Source of the DNA: Podospora comata | Lineage: Eukaryota > Ascomycota > Sordariomycetes > Sordariales > Podosporaceae | Assembly (NCBI GenBank): GCA_017354895.1 | Contig: CP071493.1 | Coordinates: 2,418,001 to 2,482,000 of the forward strand | Direction: 5' to 3' | DNA length: 64,000 bases | Shown here: in pieces, positions 33,972-44,364 of the stretch | Position numbering within the stretch: position 1 is the first letter of the stretch | How the letters are laid out: every line of letters starts with the position of its first letter | Notes under the pieces: model-generated | Told to the model about the DNA's origin: nothing | The model's database searches: none | What the model saw: only the letters and a program-made list of their open reading frames with translations | Translations under genes and position numbers: made by a program

Positions 33972-36259
33972 ATGGGCGACTTTAATAATTATGGCGGAAC
34001 CGATGAGGAGAATTCGGAGATTGCCCGCCTCACTTCCGACGTCGTAAGTAATGAATAACCCGCCTACTTTTCAAGGCAATGCATCTAATTTCATTGCGCA
34101 CGCAGGAAGCCGACACGGACAACTTTGAGAACTGGGAGAAGTTGATCCGCGCATGTGAGAGCCTTGACGGTGGTCTCAACCGGAATTCCAGTCCCCAAGC
34201 ACTAGCTACACTTCGCAACTCTTACGACCGCTTCCTTCTCAAATTCCCCCTCCTGTTTGGCTACTGGAAGAAGTACGCCGACCTCGAGTTCAACATCGCT
34301 GGGCCCGAATCGGCCGAGATTGTCTACGAGAGAGGATGCGCCAGCATCACCAACTCGGTTGACCTCTGGACCGAATATTGCTCTTTCAAGATGGAAACGA
34401 CCCACATCCCCCACCTTGTAAGAGAGTAAGTATACTTGGACATTTCCTTCCCTATCCCAAGATCCCAAGACCTTCCTCACACGCAGCAATTCTGTCATGC
34501 GATGCCGCTCGCGGCCCGCCTGCCGAACCAAGCAAAAGATACTTCGAGCCCTCAACCCTCTCGACATGGTGAGAAACACCAAGGCAGCCTCCTCCCTGCT
34601 GAGATCGTTCTCTCACATTACTTGACCAGGATCTGCTGTGCTCAGCAGATGACTTTCCGTTCGCTGTGGCATTGTACCCGTTTTCTGTTCGCACATACCT
34701 CCGAGTTGCAGTTTGGTTGATTTGGATGGAAATGCGCCGCCTACACTTCAGATCCCCTCCTGTATTTGCCCATCCTTCCCAACCTGTCCATCCCTTCTCG
34801 ATTCTGTTTACATTGTTCTAACTGATATGCTAGGCTTTTCGAGAGGGCGGCTACCCACATTGGTTTAGACTTTTTGTCGCACCCCTTTTGGGATAAGTAT
34901 CTGGAGTATGAAACCAGACAAGAGGCGCACGACAAGATCTTTGACATCCTCAAGCGTGTCATTCACATCCCGATGCACCAGTACGCCCGCTACTACGAGC
35001 GATTCCGCCAACTTGCTCATACCCGGCCTCTCGAGGAGCTAGTTTCAGCTGAGGAGCTGGTCCGCTATCGCGCAGAAGTTGAGGGCGAAGCCGTTCACCT
35101 CGGTTTGCAGAAGACTGAGCTGGAGGTCGAACGGGATATCAGGGGCAAGATCGACCAGTTCTTCTACTTGACTTTCCAGAACACTCAAACCGAGACAACA
35201 AAGCGGTGGACATACGAAGCCGAAATCAAGCGGCCATACTTTCACGTCACGGAGCTCGACCACTCACAGCTGGCCAACTGGCGCAAGTATCTCGATTTTG
35301 AAGAGGCCGAGGGAGATTACAACAGAATCGTCGTGCTGTATGAGAGATGTATGGTTACCTGCGCTCTTTATGACGAGATGTGGTTCCGGTATGCGCGCTG
35401 GATGGCTGGACAGGAGGGCAAGGGAGAAGAGGTTAGGAACATCTACCTTCGCGCCGCTACGCTCTTCGTACCTATCAGCCGACCTGGTATCCGACTGCAG
35501 TTTGCGTATTTCGAGGAAGTGAACGACAGAGTCGATAGAGCGCGGGCCATTCATGAAGCTGTGCTGGACATACTGCCAGACAGCGTCGAGACGATCGTTT
35601 CGTGGGCTAATCTGGAACGTCGCCAGGCTGGTTTGGACGCCGCGATAGAGGTGTTGAGGGCTCAAATCGCCTCGCCTACCGTGAGCATCTACACCAAGGC
35701 GGCCTGTGTCACGGAGTGGGCTACTTTGCTTTGGAAGGTTAAAGGATCCGTTGACGAAGCTCGTGCTGCCTTCTCCAAGGACGCTGACGCCTATGCCGAC
35801 AGTCGACATTTCTGGCAACAGTGGTTTGACTTTGAGCTCCAGCAGCCCACCAACAGCGAGATGGAGACCAAGCACTTGGAGCTTGTCAAGAGGGTGTTCA
35901 CCCAGATGTGCACCAAGAGCCGTCTCTCCCTCGGTATCAAACAGGAGCTTGGTCGTATTTACATGAACTACCTGCAACATCGCGGAGGCAAGGAAGCCAT
36001 GAAGGATTTCCTTGATGTCGATCGACAGATGTTTGGGTATGTTAATGCGGCACTCATGGATGAAAGCAAATTGCTAACAAAGTCCAACAGACCTCGCTCA
36101 GTATCGTTGGCTGACAAGGCAAAGGACGGCAAGGAGAATGGCGTGGTCCCCGAGTTGGACCCTACAAGTCGTCTAAAGGCCGAGGGCCGCTTTTACAACT
36201 ACTATGAACTACACGCGGATCCGGATGAGAATGCCCAAGGACTGGCGGATTTCAACTAA
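33972..36259 (+). CDS. PRP39: U1 snRNP splicing factor PRP39
   Basis: HAT-repeat scaffold of the U1 snRNP. Four exons: 33972-34043, 34106-34425, 34834-36036 and 36091-36259; 587 residues. HAT repeats run through the protein: NFENWEKLIRACE, RFLLKFPLLFGYWKKYADLEF, IVYERGCASITNSVDLWTEYCSF, and after the second intron LFERAATHIGLDFLSHPFWDKYLEYE, YARYYERFRQL, LANWRKYLDFEEAEGD, LYERCMVTCALYDEMWFRYARW and RARAIHEAVLDILPDSVE. Intron 2 is 408 nt, seven times the local norm, but joining 34425 to 34834 gives an uninterrupted HAT motif (VRELFERA). Intron 3 (36037-36090, GTATGT..CAG, branch GCTAACA) is 54 nt and stop-free, so retaining it would add 18 residues in frame. The family is firm; the short intron is a strong inference from signals. 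Confidence 0.9.
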
Positions 36260-37292
36260 AGAAGGGCGTCGTGACAGCAAGAGTAATTTCAGATAATTCA
36301 CATTATGCAGTTCTTGGGCGGCGGTTTTTTTGGATGATCCAGGCGGCCGAAATGTGCCCTTGGTTGGCGTGCTCAGGTTGTCATTTCATGTTTCATTGCG
36401 GATATTTTGACGGATAGCGTCTGAAGGTCGGTTGTCTCTATGGAAAAGCAGGTATGGTAATTCGGGTCCTAGTTTCTCTTACAGTTGTCTCGCCTTTAGG
36501 TTGCCCTGACGGGGGGACTTGTATGTAGTTTATATAAATAACAATATTTCAACTATGCCTTCATATGCCTGCCCTTGACTACCTGCGCCCCAACATCCCA
36601 GTGAACTCGTGAGTAAGTTCCACAGAGAGAAGAAATGGAAATTCTCTCAAGCTTGGCATCACATACATATCCCGGTAGTTGGAAGGGTCGGTGTCGAGAG
36701 TGCCGGAGCATCGCGAGATTTTCGTCGTTGAGGGCGCTTAGTAAGGCCTTCCAGTCCCAGGTTGCCACTTACACGGCTGCGAGGCTCAAACTTGGCGTGG
36801 TCGGAGATCCGAGGTGCTGACACATCATTTGCCTCCCACGCTTTGAGCGTTTGATGGGATACCCACGCCTTTGCCTTGACACGTGCGTTCGCGTCTTGTA
36901 CGCAGTCGGGCCAGCTCAGATGATGACACGTCTGGCCTCGACTCGTGACAGACACTGTGTAAGGCAGGCAAACATCAGATAATGCCCAGAGATGCGGAAC
37001 CAAGATTCCGCAGGCGAGGCCAGGAATTATCCTCGACATGAAACTATGACAAACCATTACCCTCAGATAACCCTGATGCGGTGGGAGAAGCGTGACTACT
37101 GCAGGCCCATCCCCATATCTTTTTTCCGTCATGGACGGAGGGCGGCGGCATCGTGATCCCTTCCCTATCGGCGTCTAGATCGGAGTAAGCCGTTATCTCC
37201 TTGGACCCTGGCTTGTCTCACTGTTTTTTAATCGACCCACTGTGGGTTCCGGGGACCACTGGGGAACGGCTGTCAACCACTCACGGCTGGGC

Positions 37293-37300
37293 TATATAAT
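37293..37300 (+). promoter_or_regulatory. TATA box of CCP1
   Basis: TATATAAT about 190 nt before the leader-intron donor and 360 nt before the CCP1 start codon, followed by T/C-rich sequence suited to transcription initiation. The position fits a spliced leader. Confidence 0.5.
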
Positions 37301-37485
37301 TTTCGATGTGATTCTACTCTATCCATTGGTAAGAGCCGAGTCTGCGTCCCGGTTGTCCTCTCCTTTCTGGTTATTTACGCATATCTCTCTCCCATCTCGC
37401 CTTCGTTTGTCAATTGCTTCCTTCCTTCTTTTCTTGTTCTCTCCCTTTGCCTATCCGTCAGCCAGCGTTGTTGGAATCACTCAAG

Positions 37486-37656
37486 GTATGCTCTTTCCCA
37501 ATATTTTAGGCCAGCATGTCATCTCAGCTTGTTGCCCCGCGATATCCGGTTCATCGTCGACCCCCACATCCAACGTTCGGGCTAGCAACCGTTATTTCAA
37601 CACCGCTTGATAGCGATATTTGGTCCTGAACGGTGTTCTAACTGAGACTTTCACAG
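37486..37656 (+). other. Probable 5' leader intron of CCP1
   Basis: GTATGC donor at 37486, branch-like TTCTAACTG at 37636-37644 and acceptor ACAG ending exactly at base 37656, immediately before the ATG. If spliced, the start codon opens the second exon. This is inferred from signals only. Confidence 0.55.
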
Positions 37657-38781
37657 ATGGCCTCTGCTACTCGCACCTTCGCCCGCGCTCTGCGCACCTC
37701 TGCTCGCCCGGCTATCAACGCCGCTCCCCGCGCCGCTTTCCGCCAGAGCGCCCGCTTCTACTCCGCCAAGCCCACCGGTGGCAGCTCCAGCAACGGCCTC
37801 CTCTACGGCCTTGCCGGTGCCGGTCTCCTCGGCGGTGGTGCTTTCTACCTCTACAACAACGACAGCAACGTCGCCCCCAAGCTGTTCGTCCCCAAGTTCG
37901 AGGACTACCAGAAGGTGTACAACGAGATTGCCAGCCGTCTCGAGGAGAAGGAGGACTACGATGATGGCAGCTACGGCCCCGTTCTCGTCCGTCTCGCTTG
38001 GCACGCCAGCGGTACCTACGACAAGGAGACCGGCACTGGTGGCAGCAACGGCGCCACTATGCGCTTCTCTCCCGAGAGTGACCACGGTGCAAACGCTGGT
38101 CTCAAGGCTGCCCGTGACTTCCTTGAGCCTGTGAAGGGTAAGTTGAGACAACAGAAGAGAGACTTGCAGAATAGCGAACTAACTCTCTTGACAGCCAAGT
38201 TCCCCTGGATCACCTACTCCGATCTTTGGATTCTTGCCGGTGTTTGCGCCATCCAGGAGATGATGGGCCCCACCATCCCCTACCGTGCCGGCCGCCAGGA
38301 CCGTGACGTCGCTGCCTGCACTCCTGATGGCCGTCTTCCTGATGCCGCTCAGGCCCAGGACCACCTCCGAAACATCTTCTACCGCATGGGCTTCAACGAC
38401 CAGGAGATCGTCGCTCTCTGCGGTGCCCACGCTCTCGGCCGCTGCCACACTGACCGCTCCGGCTACTCGGGCCCCTGGACCTTCTCCCCCACCGTCCTGA
38501 CCAACGACTACTACAAGCTTCTCATTGAGGAGAAGTGGCAGTGGAAGAAGTGGAACGGCCCCAAGCAGTATGAGGACAAGAAGACCCAGACCCTCATGAT
38601 GCTTCCCGCCGACATGGCCATCATTCAGGACAAGAAGTTCAAGGAGTGGGTCAAGGTTTACGCCGCCGACAACGACAAGTTCTTCGAGGACTTCTCCGCC
38701 GTCGTCAAGAAGCTCTTTGAGCTTGGTGTTCCCTTCAAGGAGGGCACTGAGACCTGGACCTTCAAGCCCGTCAACGCCTAA
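37657..38781 (+). CDS. CCP1: Mitochondrial cytochrome c peroxidase
   Basis: Haem peroxidase of the mitochondrial intermembrane space that reduces H2O2 using cytochrome c. Exons 37657-38137 and 38195-38781, 355 residues. The N-terminus is a bipartite signal: an Arg/Ala-rich presequence ([13 protein letters not shown]) followed by a hydrophobic segment ([21 protein letters not shown]), as in family members sorted and then cut by a rhomboid protease. The active site is complete: distal Arg112, Trp115 and His116 in VRLAWHASG, proximal His239 in GAHALGRCH and the radical Trp255 in GPWTFSP, with the same spacings as in yeast. The intron (38138-38194, GTAAGT..ACAG) is 57 nt, a multiple of three, and has no stop; removing it restores the conserved [14 protein letters not shown]. 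Strong C-ending codon bias suggests high expression. Confidence 0.96.
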   Translation: MASATRTFARALRTSARPAINAAPRAAFRQSARFYSAKPTGGSSSNGLLYGLAGAGLLGGGAFYLYNNDSNVAPKLFVPKFEDYQKVYNEIASRLEEKEDYDDGSYGPVLVRLAWHASGTYDKETGTGGSNGATMRFSPESDHGANAGLKAARDFLEPVKGKLRQQKRDLQNSELTLLTAKFPWITYSDLWILAGVCAIQEMMGPTIPYRAGRQDRDVAACTPDGRLPDAAQAQDHLRNIFYRMGFNDQEIVALCGAHALGRCHTDRSGYSGPWTFSPTVLTNDYYKLLIEEKWQWKKWNGPKQYEDKKTQTLMMLPADMAIIQDKKFKEWVKVYAADNDKFFEDFSAVVKKLFELGVPFKEGTETWTFKPVNA

Positions 38782-39678
38782 ATTTCTTTATGATACCAAA
38801 TCACGACGAGGGGAAAAGGGAGAGATGTATGATACCACATGCCCATGATGGGAGGTTTGATGAGAAGGAAAGAACAGGAGGCCAATAGAGAGATGATAGA
38901 GAGGGACCAAAACGGAACCGGTACTCACCTGTGATAGACACAGGCCAGCGCGGGAGGCAATTCCGCTGTATTATGTCATTCTAGCGTTGTTTATGTTGTA
39001 GCATGTACAAGTAAAGAACTTGTTAACTGTGGTTCTTGATAGACTCGGGTGTCTCAGTGTGGTTGAGTCGAATTGAGTTTAGAAGAAAGGGGTTGCATAC
39101 GTCACAGGGGTCCCGCGGCGCGGCTCACCATCAGATGGTCGACCACTCAGAAGCAGCCGCTTACACGCCAACTTGACTTCGATGCAGTCCATCTCTAACC
39201 AGTTGGTTATTGTCTGCGACGGCCGGAATTCTACCCGACGCTACAGTTCTGGTTCACGAGAATGGTTCACTTTGGATCGTACCCTGACCCATCTCTCCCC
39301 GCACTGCACCGCCGCCCCTTGCAGAAGCCGGGACGGACTGGTGCGCGAGGGTCCGATGCTAAACGACGTCTTTCTCCTCACGGAATGGTTGGGGTTGATC
39401 GGCAGACGTCAACCAGCCGCCCGGGCCCGGTGCGGAGAGCCGACGCCAGCCATGAGCTTAACCCGAGTTGGGATTGGTTGGGGTGGCACTTACACGCTGG
39501 CGGTTTACACGATAATCTTCTGGAATGTAGTTCATCTGATTGCAATCTTTTGACTCTTTCGATACTCACTCCTGTCTGAACTTATCTGGATGTTTATTTT
39601 ACTTGATCAACTCGTTTCATCTTATCTCATCGCATTTCTTTGTTGAGCTGTTAGTCCCATCTGCTCTGATATCCCACC
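38782..39678 (+). other. Intergenic region, CCP1/acyl-CoA ligase
   Basis: About 900 bases between co-oriented genes, holding the CCP1 3' end and the ligase promoter, with a T-rich leader from about 39590. No gene is recognised; frames up to 126 codons lack family features. Confidence 0.4.
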
Positions 39679-41447
39679 ATGCCCTTCAAGTCAACCTACC
39701 CCTCTATCAATATCTCGGAGAATGTTGATCTGTGGGCCCTCCTTTTCAGTGATGATTCCCCTTACAAACGAGAGTTTCCCCCTACGAAGGAGATATTGAC
39801 ATGTCCTGTAACCGGGCAGTCATACACCTGGTCTGCTCTGCGGGATGCAGCACTGGCGTTTGGGAATGGGCTGGTTGAGAAGTGGCAGTGGAAGAAGGGG
39901 GATGTGTTGGCGTTCTATACCCCCAATTCTATCGATGTCTGCCCTTCCCATCCCATACCATGACCCTCTATATACTAATAGGTATACAGACCCCCATAAC
40001 AACCCTCGGCGCTCTCTACACCGGCGCCACCATCTCCCCCTCCAACCCCCTCTACACCCCACACGAGCTCGCCTTCCAGCTCACCGACTCCAACGCCAAA
40101 GCCCTCATCACCCACCCCTCCTGTCTATCGACTGCAATCGAAGCCGTCAACAAATCTAACCTCCCCCTTAATCGGATCTTGCTTTTAGGGCCGGAGAGAT
40201 CCCACCCCCAATTCCAGCACTACACCTCCCTGTTTGTATCCCGTACCAATCCCCAACCCCCCGTCCCTATCTCCCCAAAAATAGACCTCGCATTCCTGGT
40301 CTACTCCTCCGGCACGACTGGTCTGCCCAAAGGCGTCCCAATAACCCACTTCAACACCCTCTCCAATCTATTACAAGCCTCCTCCACCGAGGGCAGGCAG
40401 TTCCCCTGGGAGACGTCTGTTCAACTGGCTATCTTGCCATTCTTCCACATCTACGGCTTGACATGCTGCGTGCTGTTATCAATCCTCTCTGGTTGGCGGC
40501 TGGTGATCCTCCCCCGATTTGATATGCTCCAAGTGTTGAAGGCTATTGAGCGGTATAAAGTCAGCTTCATGTACGTCCCCCCACCGGTGATCCTCGCCTT
40601 TTCGCAGCACCCCGACGTTGGGAAATATGATCTTTCCAGCTTGAGAGTCTTGCACTCGGGGGCTGCGCCGTTGGGGAGGGAGCTGATCAGAAAGGTTTGG
40701 GAGAGGGTGAAGGTGCCGGTGAAGCAGGGGTATGGGTTGAGTGAGACGAACGCGGTGGTTTGTTGCCAGGAGATTGGGGATTGGGAGAGGAGGATGGGGT
40801 CTGTGGGGAGGTTGATGCCGAATATGGAGGGGATGTTGGTTGGGGAGGATGGGAGGGAGGTGGCTGAGACGGGGGGGGAAGGGGAGTTGTGGTTGAGGGG
40901 GCCGAATGTATTTGAGGGTTATTGGAAAAAGGAGGGACAGGAGGGGGTTTTTGGTGTGGATGATAGGGGTGGGAAGGGGTGGTTTAAGACGGGGGATGTG
41001 GTGAAGGTGGATGGGGAGGGGAATTTATGGGTGGTGGAGAGGGTGAAGGAGTTGATCAAGTATAGTAAGTTGAGTATGCTGGTTTTGTATTGGTGACAAG
41101 GCTGACGATGAGCAGATGGATATCCTGTCCCGCCGGCAGAGTTGGAAGGGATACTACTCACTCATCCCGATGTGTTGGATGCTTGCGTCATTGGTTTCGA
41201 AGACAAGAGCCTAGCTACAGAGGTGCCGAGAGCATATGTTGTTGTCAGGGAAGGGGTTGGTCGCATTCCAACCAAGAGTCAGGAATTGGTCGACCATGTA
41301 ACAAAACAAGTCGCTCCCCACAAGAAGCTCCGAGGAGGCGTCCATTTCGTCGACCAGGTCCCCAAGTCACCCAGCGGCAAGGTCCTCAGGCGGATCATGA
41401 GAGATCAGGCCAAAAAGGATGCCCGACGATCGGGCTCAAAGCTGTGA
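39679..41447 (+). CDS. Peroxisomal 4-coumarate-CoA ligase-like acyl-CoA synthetase
   Basis: ANL-superfamily adenylating enzyme that activates a carboxylic acid as its acyl-CoA. Exons 39679-39936, 39990-41064 and 41116-41447 (introns 53 and 51 nt), 554 residues. Core motifs are in order: the AMP/phosphate loop YSSGTTGLPKGVP near residue 191, FFHIYGL, GYGLSETNAV near 333, WFKTGDV near 417, and the C-terminal catalytic Lys region KSPSGKVLRR near 529. The protein ends GSKL, a perfect type-1 peroxisomal targeting signal, so fatty, aromatic or specialised-metabolite side-chain activation in peroxisomes is plausible. The first donor is GTCTGC, a weak site, but splicing gives PNSIDTPITTLGALYTGA as in relatives. 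Coding-strand composition flips from C-rich to G-rich near 40650. The substrate is unknown. Confidence 0.87.
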
Positions 41448-41525
41448 TCTCTTCACAGAATCTAATATACACAAATATTTATACAAATCGTTCCCTCATA
41501 TTTACATTCCTCACATCAAGTCTCC

Positions 41526-42488
41526 CTAGCCCATCCTCTCCGCCTCCTCCAACAACTTCTCCACACTAAACCTCTCATCCCCCCTCCCAAACCACTCCAG
41601 CAACCTCCTCCTCTCCTCCGCCCTCTCCATCCCCGCCTGGCCGCCCGCCCCATCCCAACCCCCATAAAACCTCTGCAAGCACATCACCAAAAACTGCGCA
41701 TCCTGCACTTTAACCCCCCTATCCTCCATGACCGTCCCCTGCATCAACACCACCCCCTTATCCTTTGCCAAATCCTTATAGTGCGTCACGGTGGTATGCG
41801 GCGAGGCAAACTCCCCCCTGGCTTTGTATTCAGCTAGTTGGGTGAACAACACAGTCGAAGAATTGGTCGCGGGATCCCAAGTCCATTGCACAAAGTGGAT
41901 TTCTGCGCCTTGGTCAGGGTGCGGTACGGGGAGGACAAAGTGAGGGTTTTGGCGGGCGGTGGCTTCGAGCTGGGAGTAAGTCCCTGAAGGGATCACCGCG
42001 CAGAGGGAGTTTGGTTTGGAGGCGTGGTGAAAGCGCCAGATGGCGGTGAGTTCTTTTTCTGGGAGGGAGGAGACTTTGGGGAGGTCGAGGACGGAGGAGA
42101 GGGGTTTTATGCCGGAGGAGTCGAGTTTTTTAGAGGGGGTTCGCGGTGTTGGGGGTGGTGGTGATTGTGCAGGTGAGTTTGGTTGTGATAATGGGGATTG
42201 TGGTGATGGTGGGGGCGTTGGGGGTACAACAACGTCGGCTTCTTTGCGGAGTTTTTGGATCTTCTCGGCGTAGGCGGCTTTGAGGGAGTCGATTGTCTCG
42301 TGGCCTTCTTCTTGGGCCTTGCGGGCGAGCTTTTCGCGGTATTTTTCGAGGGTGTTGAGGGGTTGTTGGGTTGTGGCTAGGAGGCGGATGTCGTGGACTT
42401 GGGCCCAGCGGCGTTGGTGGGAGGCGCGGAGGGTTCGGGCCGCGCTGGAGAGGAGGTGACGGAGCATGGGGGGGCGGAGGGACGCCAT
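41526..42488 (-). CDS. ATP11: F1-ATP synthase assembly factor ATP11
   Basis: Mitochondrial chaperone that binds the F1 beta subunit before hexamer assembly. Single exon, 320 residues. The N-terminus is a basic, Ser/Ala-rich mitochondrial presequence (RPPMLRHLLSSAARTLRASHQRRWAQ). A charged helix (LEKYREKLARKAQEEG) and a Pro-rich linker lead into the ATP11 core: LSSVLDLPKVSSLPEKELTAIWRFHH, SLCAVIPSGTYSQL, NPHFVLPVP, QGAEIHFVQW and TVLFTQLAEYKARGEFASPHTTVTHYKDLAKDKGVVLMQG. Its stop codon lies 78 nt from that of the converging acyl-CoA ligase. The coding strand is C-rich at the start and G-rich at the end. The upstream region has a CRE palindrome and a telomere-like repeat. The assignment is firm. 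Confidence 0.9.
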   Translation of the reverse strand: MASLRPPMLRHLLSSAARTLRASHQRRWAQVHDIRLLATTQQPLNTLEKYREKLARKAQEEGHETIDSLKAAYAEKIQKLRKEADVVVPPTPPPSPQSPLSQPNSPAQSPPPPTPRTPSKKLDSSGIKPLSSVLDLPKVSSLPEKELTAIWRFHHASKPNSLCAVIPSGTYSQLEATARQNPHFVLPVPHPDQGAEIHFVQWTWDPATNSSTVLFTQLAEYKARGEFASPHTTVTHYKDLAKDKGVVLMQGTVMEDRGVKVQDAQFLVMCLQRFYGGWDGAGGQAGMERAEERRRLLEWFGRGDERFSVEKLLEEAERMG

Positions 42489-42556
42489 GGTGGGTGTTGT
42501 GGTTGGTGGTGGTGTTTACTGTGAGGGACGACGGCGAGGTTCAAAAAATGTTTAAT

Positions 42557-42564
42557 TGACGTCA
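42557..42564. promoter_or_regulatory. CRE palindrome TGACGTCA upstream of ATP11
   Basis: A perfect 8-bp ATF/CREB (bZIP) consensus about 70 nt upstream of the ATP11 start codon. It may sit in the core promoter or leader. Function is inferred from the consensus alone. Confidence 0.5.
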
Positions 42565-42591
42565 GGGTCTATTTGGTGGGAATTAGTAGAT

Positions 42592-42605
42592 AACCCTAAC
42601 CCTTA
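42592..42605. promoter_or_regulatory. Telomere-like repeat (telobox) upstream of ATP11
   Basis: AACCCTAACCCTTA, two tandem CCCTAA-type units, about 105 nt upstream of the ATP11 start codon; on the gene's strand it reads TTAGGG. In yeasts such sites in promoters bind Tbf1- or Rap1-type factors; a similar role here is inference. Confidence 0.45.
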
Positions 42606-43559
42606 TTTTGGCACGGTTGTTATGTTCAATGTCAAGAGAATCACAGCTTTCTTACTCTATTTTCCGTCACTCACTTTCATCATTCTCCCATTCTCACGAT
42701 TCATGAATCCTAGTTTGTTGTAGATTCACGGCGTCATGTCTGTCAACATTGTGAACTCAGACGTGGAATTGTTTACATAATACCAAGGCCGAATGTCAGA
42801 GGCTCTGAAACACAGGGCTGGTGGATCTTGACTTTCGACACCAGGTTTCACCAGGTCGCAGTCGACAGGCATCCCCAACCGAGCGCCTGTCCCAAGCTTC
42901 GTGTCAACCTCCGTCTGATGTTTCGAGAACCGCTGGGATGGGAACAATAGCCGGAGATTTCAACGGTAATGGTACTCTCTTGCGAGATGATCGCTCGGTT
43001 GAGCAACAGATCGCTGTCTCTCCCGTTGATATTTTGGCTTGCAGTTAGAGGTTTGGCAACAGGCGGAGTTGGTTCATGCTGAAGAACCTCACATGCTTCA
43101 CCATGGCGAACATGGAGATCTTTACAACTGGTGACAGGTTCAACATTGAACAAACTGGGCTTAGACTCAGTGCAATCACCACCATCCAGTGATGCCTTCA
43201 ACTGAGCTTAGCGTCGTCCCGACACATGGGATGGCGTTGGGGAAAGGGGTAGGGGCTGAAGCAGATCAGATGCGACACTGTTCAAAACAACGCTTGGCTA
43301 TGACTTCCCGACTGGGCAATGGAGATCTTCTGGTGGTTCGTTGTGGGATTCTCATAGACTCCGAAAACCCGATCGCGTTAACATTGGAATAACCCCATGT
43401 TTTGAGCTGGCGCCAACTTCGACCCCTGCCTTGATGATACCAGGCTGTTTTCCATTTGAGTGGAATCGTTCGTTCCTGGGATGATGAGGTATGGTACTCT
43501 ACACCACTTTCAATGACACACTGGCTTGGAAAGGGGGTTTGAGTCTTCAAGTAGTTCGC

Positions 43560-43567
43560 TATATAAG
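43560..43567 (+). promoter_or_regulatory. TATA box of the small secreted protein gene
   Basis: TATATAAG about 205 nt before the start codon at 43771, followed by a long CT-rich stretch typical of a fungal initiation region and leader. Confidence 0.6.
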
Positions 43568-43770
43568 ACCAAGTGGTCAGCCAGCAAAGATCAATATTCT
43601 TTTTCTCTCTTCAGCAGCGACCACAACTTTCTTCTCGTCTCTGTTCATTACTTTTTTCACTTCTTACACAGCTGTGCTGTCTTAACATCAACTTTACGCA
43701 TTCATTCCATTTTATTTACAGCCAGCTACTCTCCCAACACTCCCTCTTCAAAATTACCAAATTCGTCAAC

Positions 43771-44364
43771 ATGTTCTTCAAGGCCACCTTCCTTTTCTCC
43801 CTCCTCGCCACCTCTTTGGCTCTCCCCACTGGTACCGCTAGCCGCAACGTCGAGAAGAGAGGTATTCTTCAGGTCCAGAACTACTCTCAGTTCCAAGTCT
43901 CCGGCGGTGTCGCTGGCAATGCCCTCGCCGAGGTCAATGCCAAGTTTCCCGTAAGTTTGCCTATGCTTAGTGCTCAACTTCCTCGTCATGTACTAACTAT
44001 TGATTAGATCAATCTGAATAATCCCGGCTCCGTCGACGCCGAGGATCTCGCCATCCTCAAGGCTGCTCGCAAGACGGCCGAAAACGCCGAGACCAAGGCC
44101 GGTGGCTTCAACGAGGCCATCGAGGCGGCGGGCGGTGAGAAGACCACTACCGGCAGGGCTCTCCAGAACGGCAAGATCAAGAACAAGGTTCTGAAGTTGC
44201 AGCTCCAGGTTATGATTGCTCAGATTGAGGCTGCTCAGGGCAAGGACACTGCTGCGAAGCTTGCTGATGTCACCAAGAAGTTGAACAAGAATGTTGAGAC
44301 TGATCAGAAGAACGCTGGCCAGCTGAGCACTACTGTTAACTTTCAGGGTACTAGCCAGCCTTAA
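43771..44364 (+). CDS. Small secreted protein
   Basis: Exons 43771-43950 and 44008-44364 with a 57-nt intron (GTAAGT, branch ACTAACT, TAG), 178 residues. The chosen ATG begins a clear signal peptide (MFFKATFLFSLLATSLALP); a longer in-frame start at 43573 would bury it in Ser/Phe-rich leader sequence. The mature part contains a KR site (EKRG) that could be cut by a Kex2-type protease, then GILQVQNYSQFQVSGGVAGNALAEVNAKFP, and a long helical, Lys/Ala-rich, cysteine-free domain (ILKAARKTAENAETK..KLQLQVMIAQIEAAQGKD). It looks like the cysteine-free small secreted proteins common in filamentous fungi, but the family has no function known to me. C-biased codons and a TATA box suggest strong expression. 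Confidence 0.83.

Larger units (their letters stand above)
36260..37656 (+). promoter_or_regulatory. Upstream region of cytochrome c peroxidase
   Basis: 1.4 kb between co-oriented genes. The right part includes a TATA box at 37293-37300 and a leader intron at 37486-37656 (listed separately). No coding gene is supported in the remainder. Confidence 0.45.
42489..43770. promoter_or_regulatory. Divergent promoter region, ATP11/small secreted protein
   Basis: 1.28 kb. The left end has a CRE palindrome and a telomere-like repeat close to ATP11; the right end has a TATA box and CT-rich leader for the secreted protein. Nothing that I would call a gene lies between. Confidence 0.45.

Noticed and set aside
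39901-41447. Metabolic gene cluster around the acyl-CoA ligase
   Set aside because: Neighbours are CCP1 and ATP11, both core mitochondrial genes; no polyketide synthase, peptide synthetase, P450 or tailoring enzymes occur nearby.
43573-43770. Upstream in-frame start for the small secreted protein
   Set aside because: It would place the obvious signal peptide internally and would translate CT-rich leader sequence just downstream of the TATA box.
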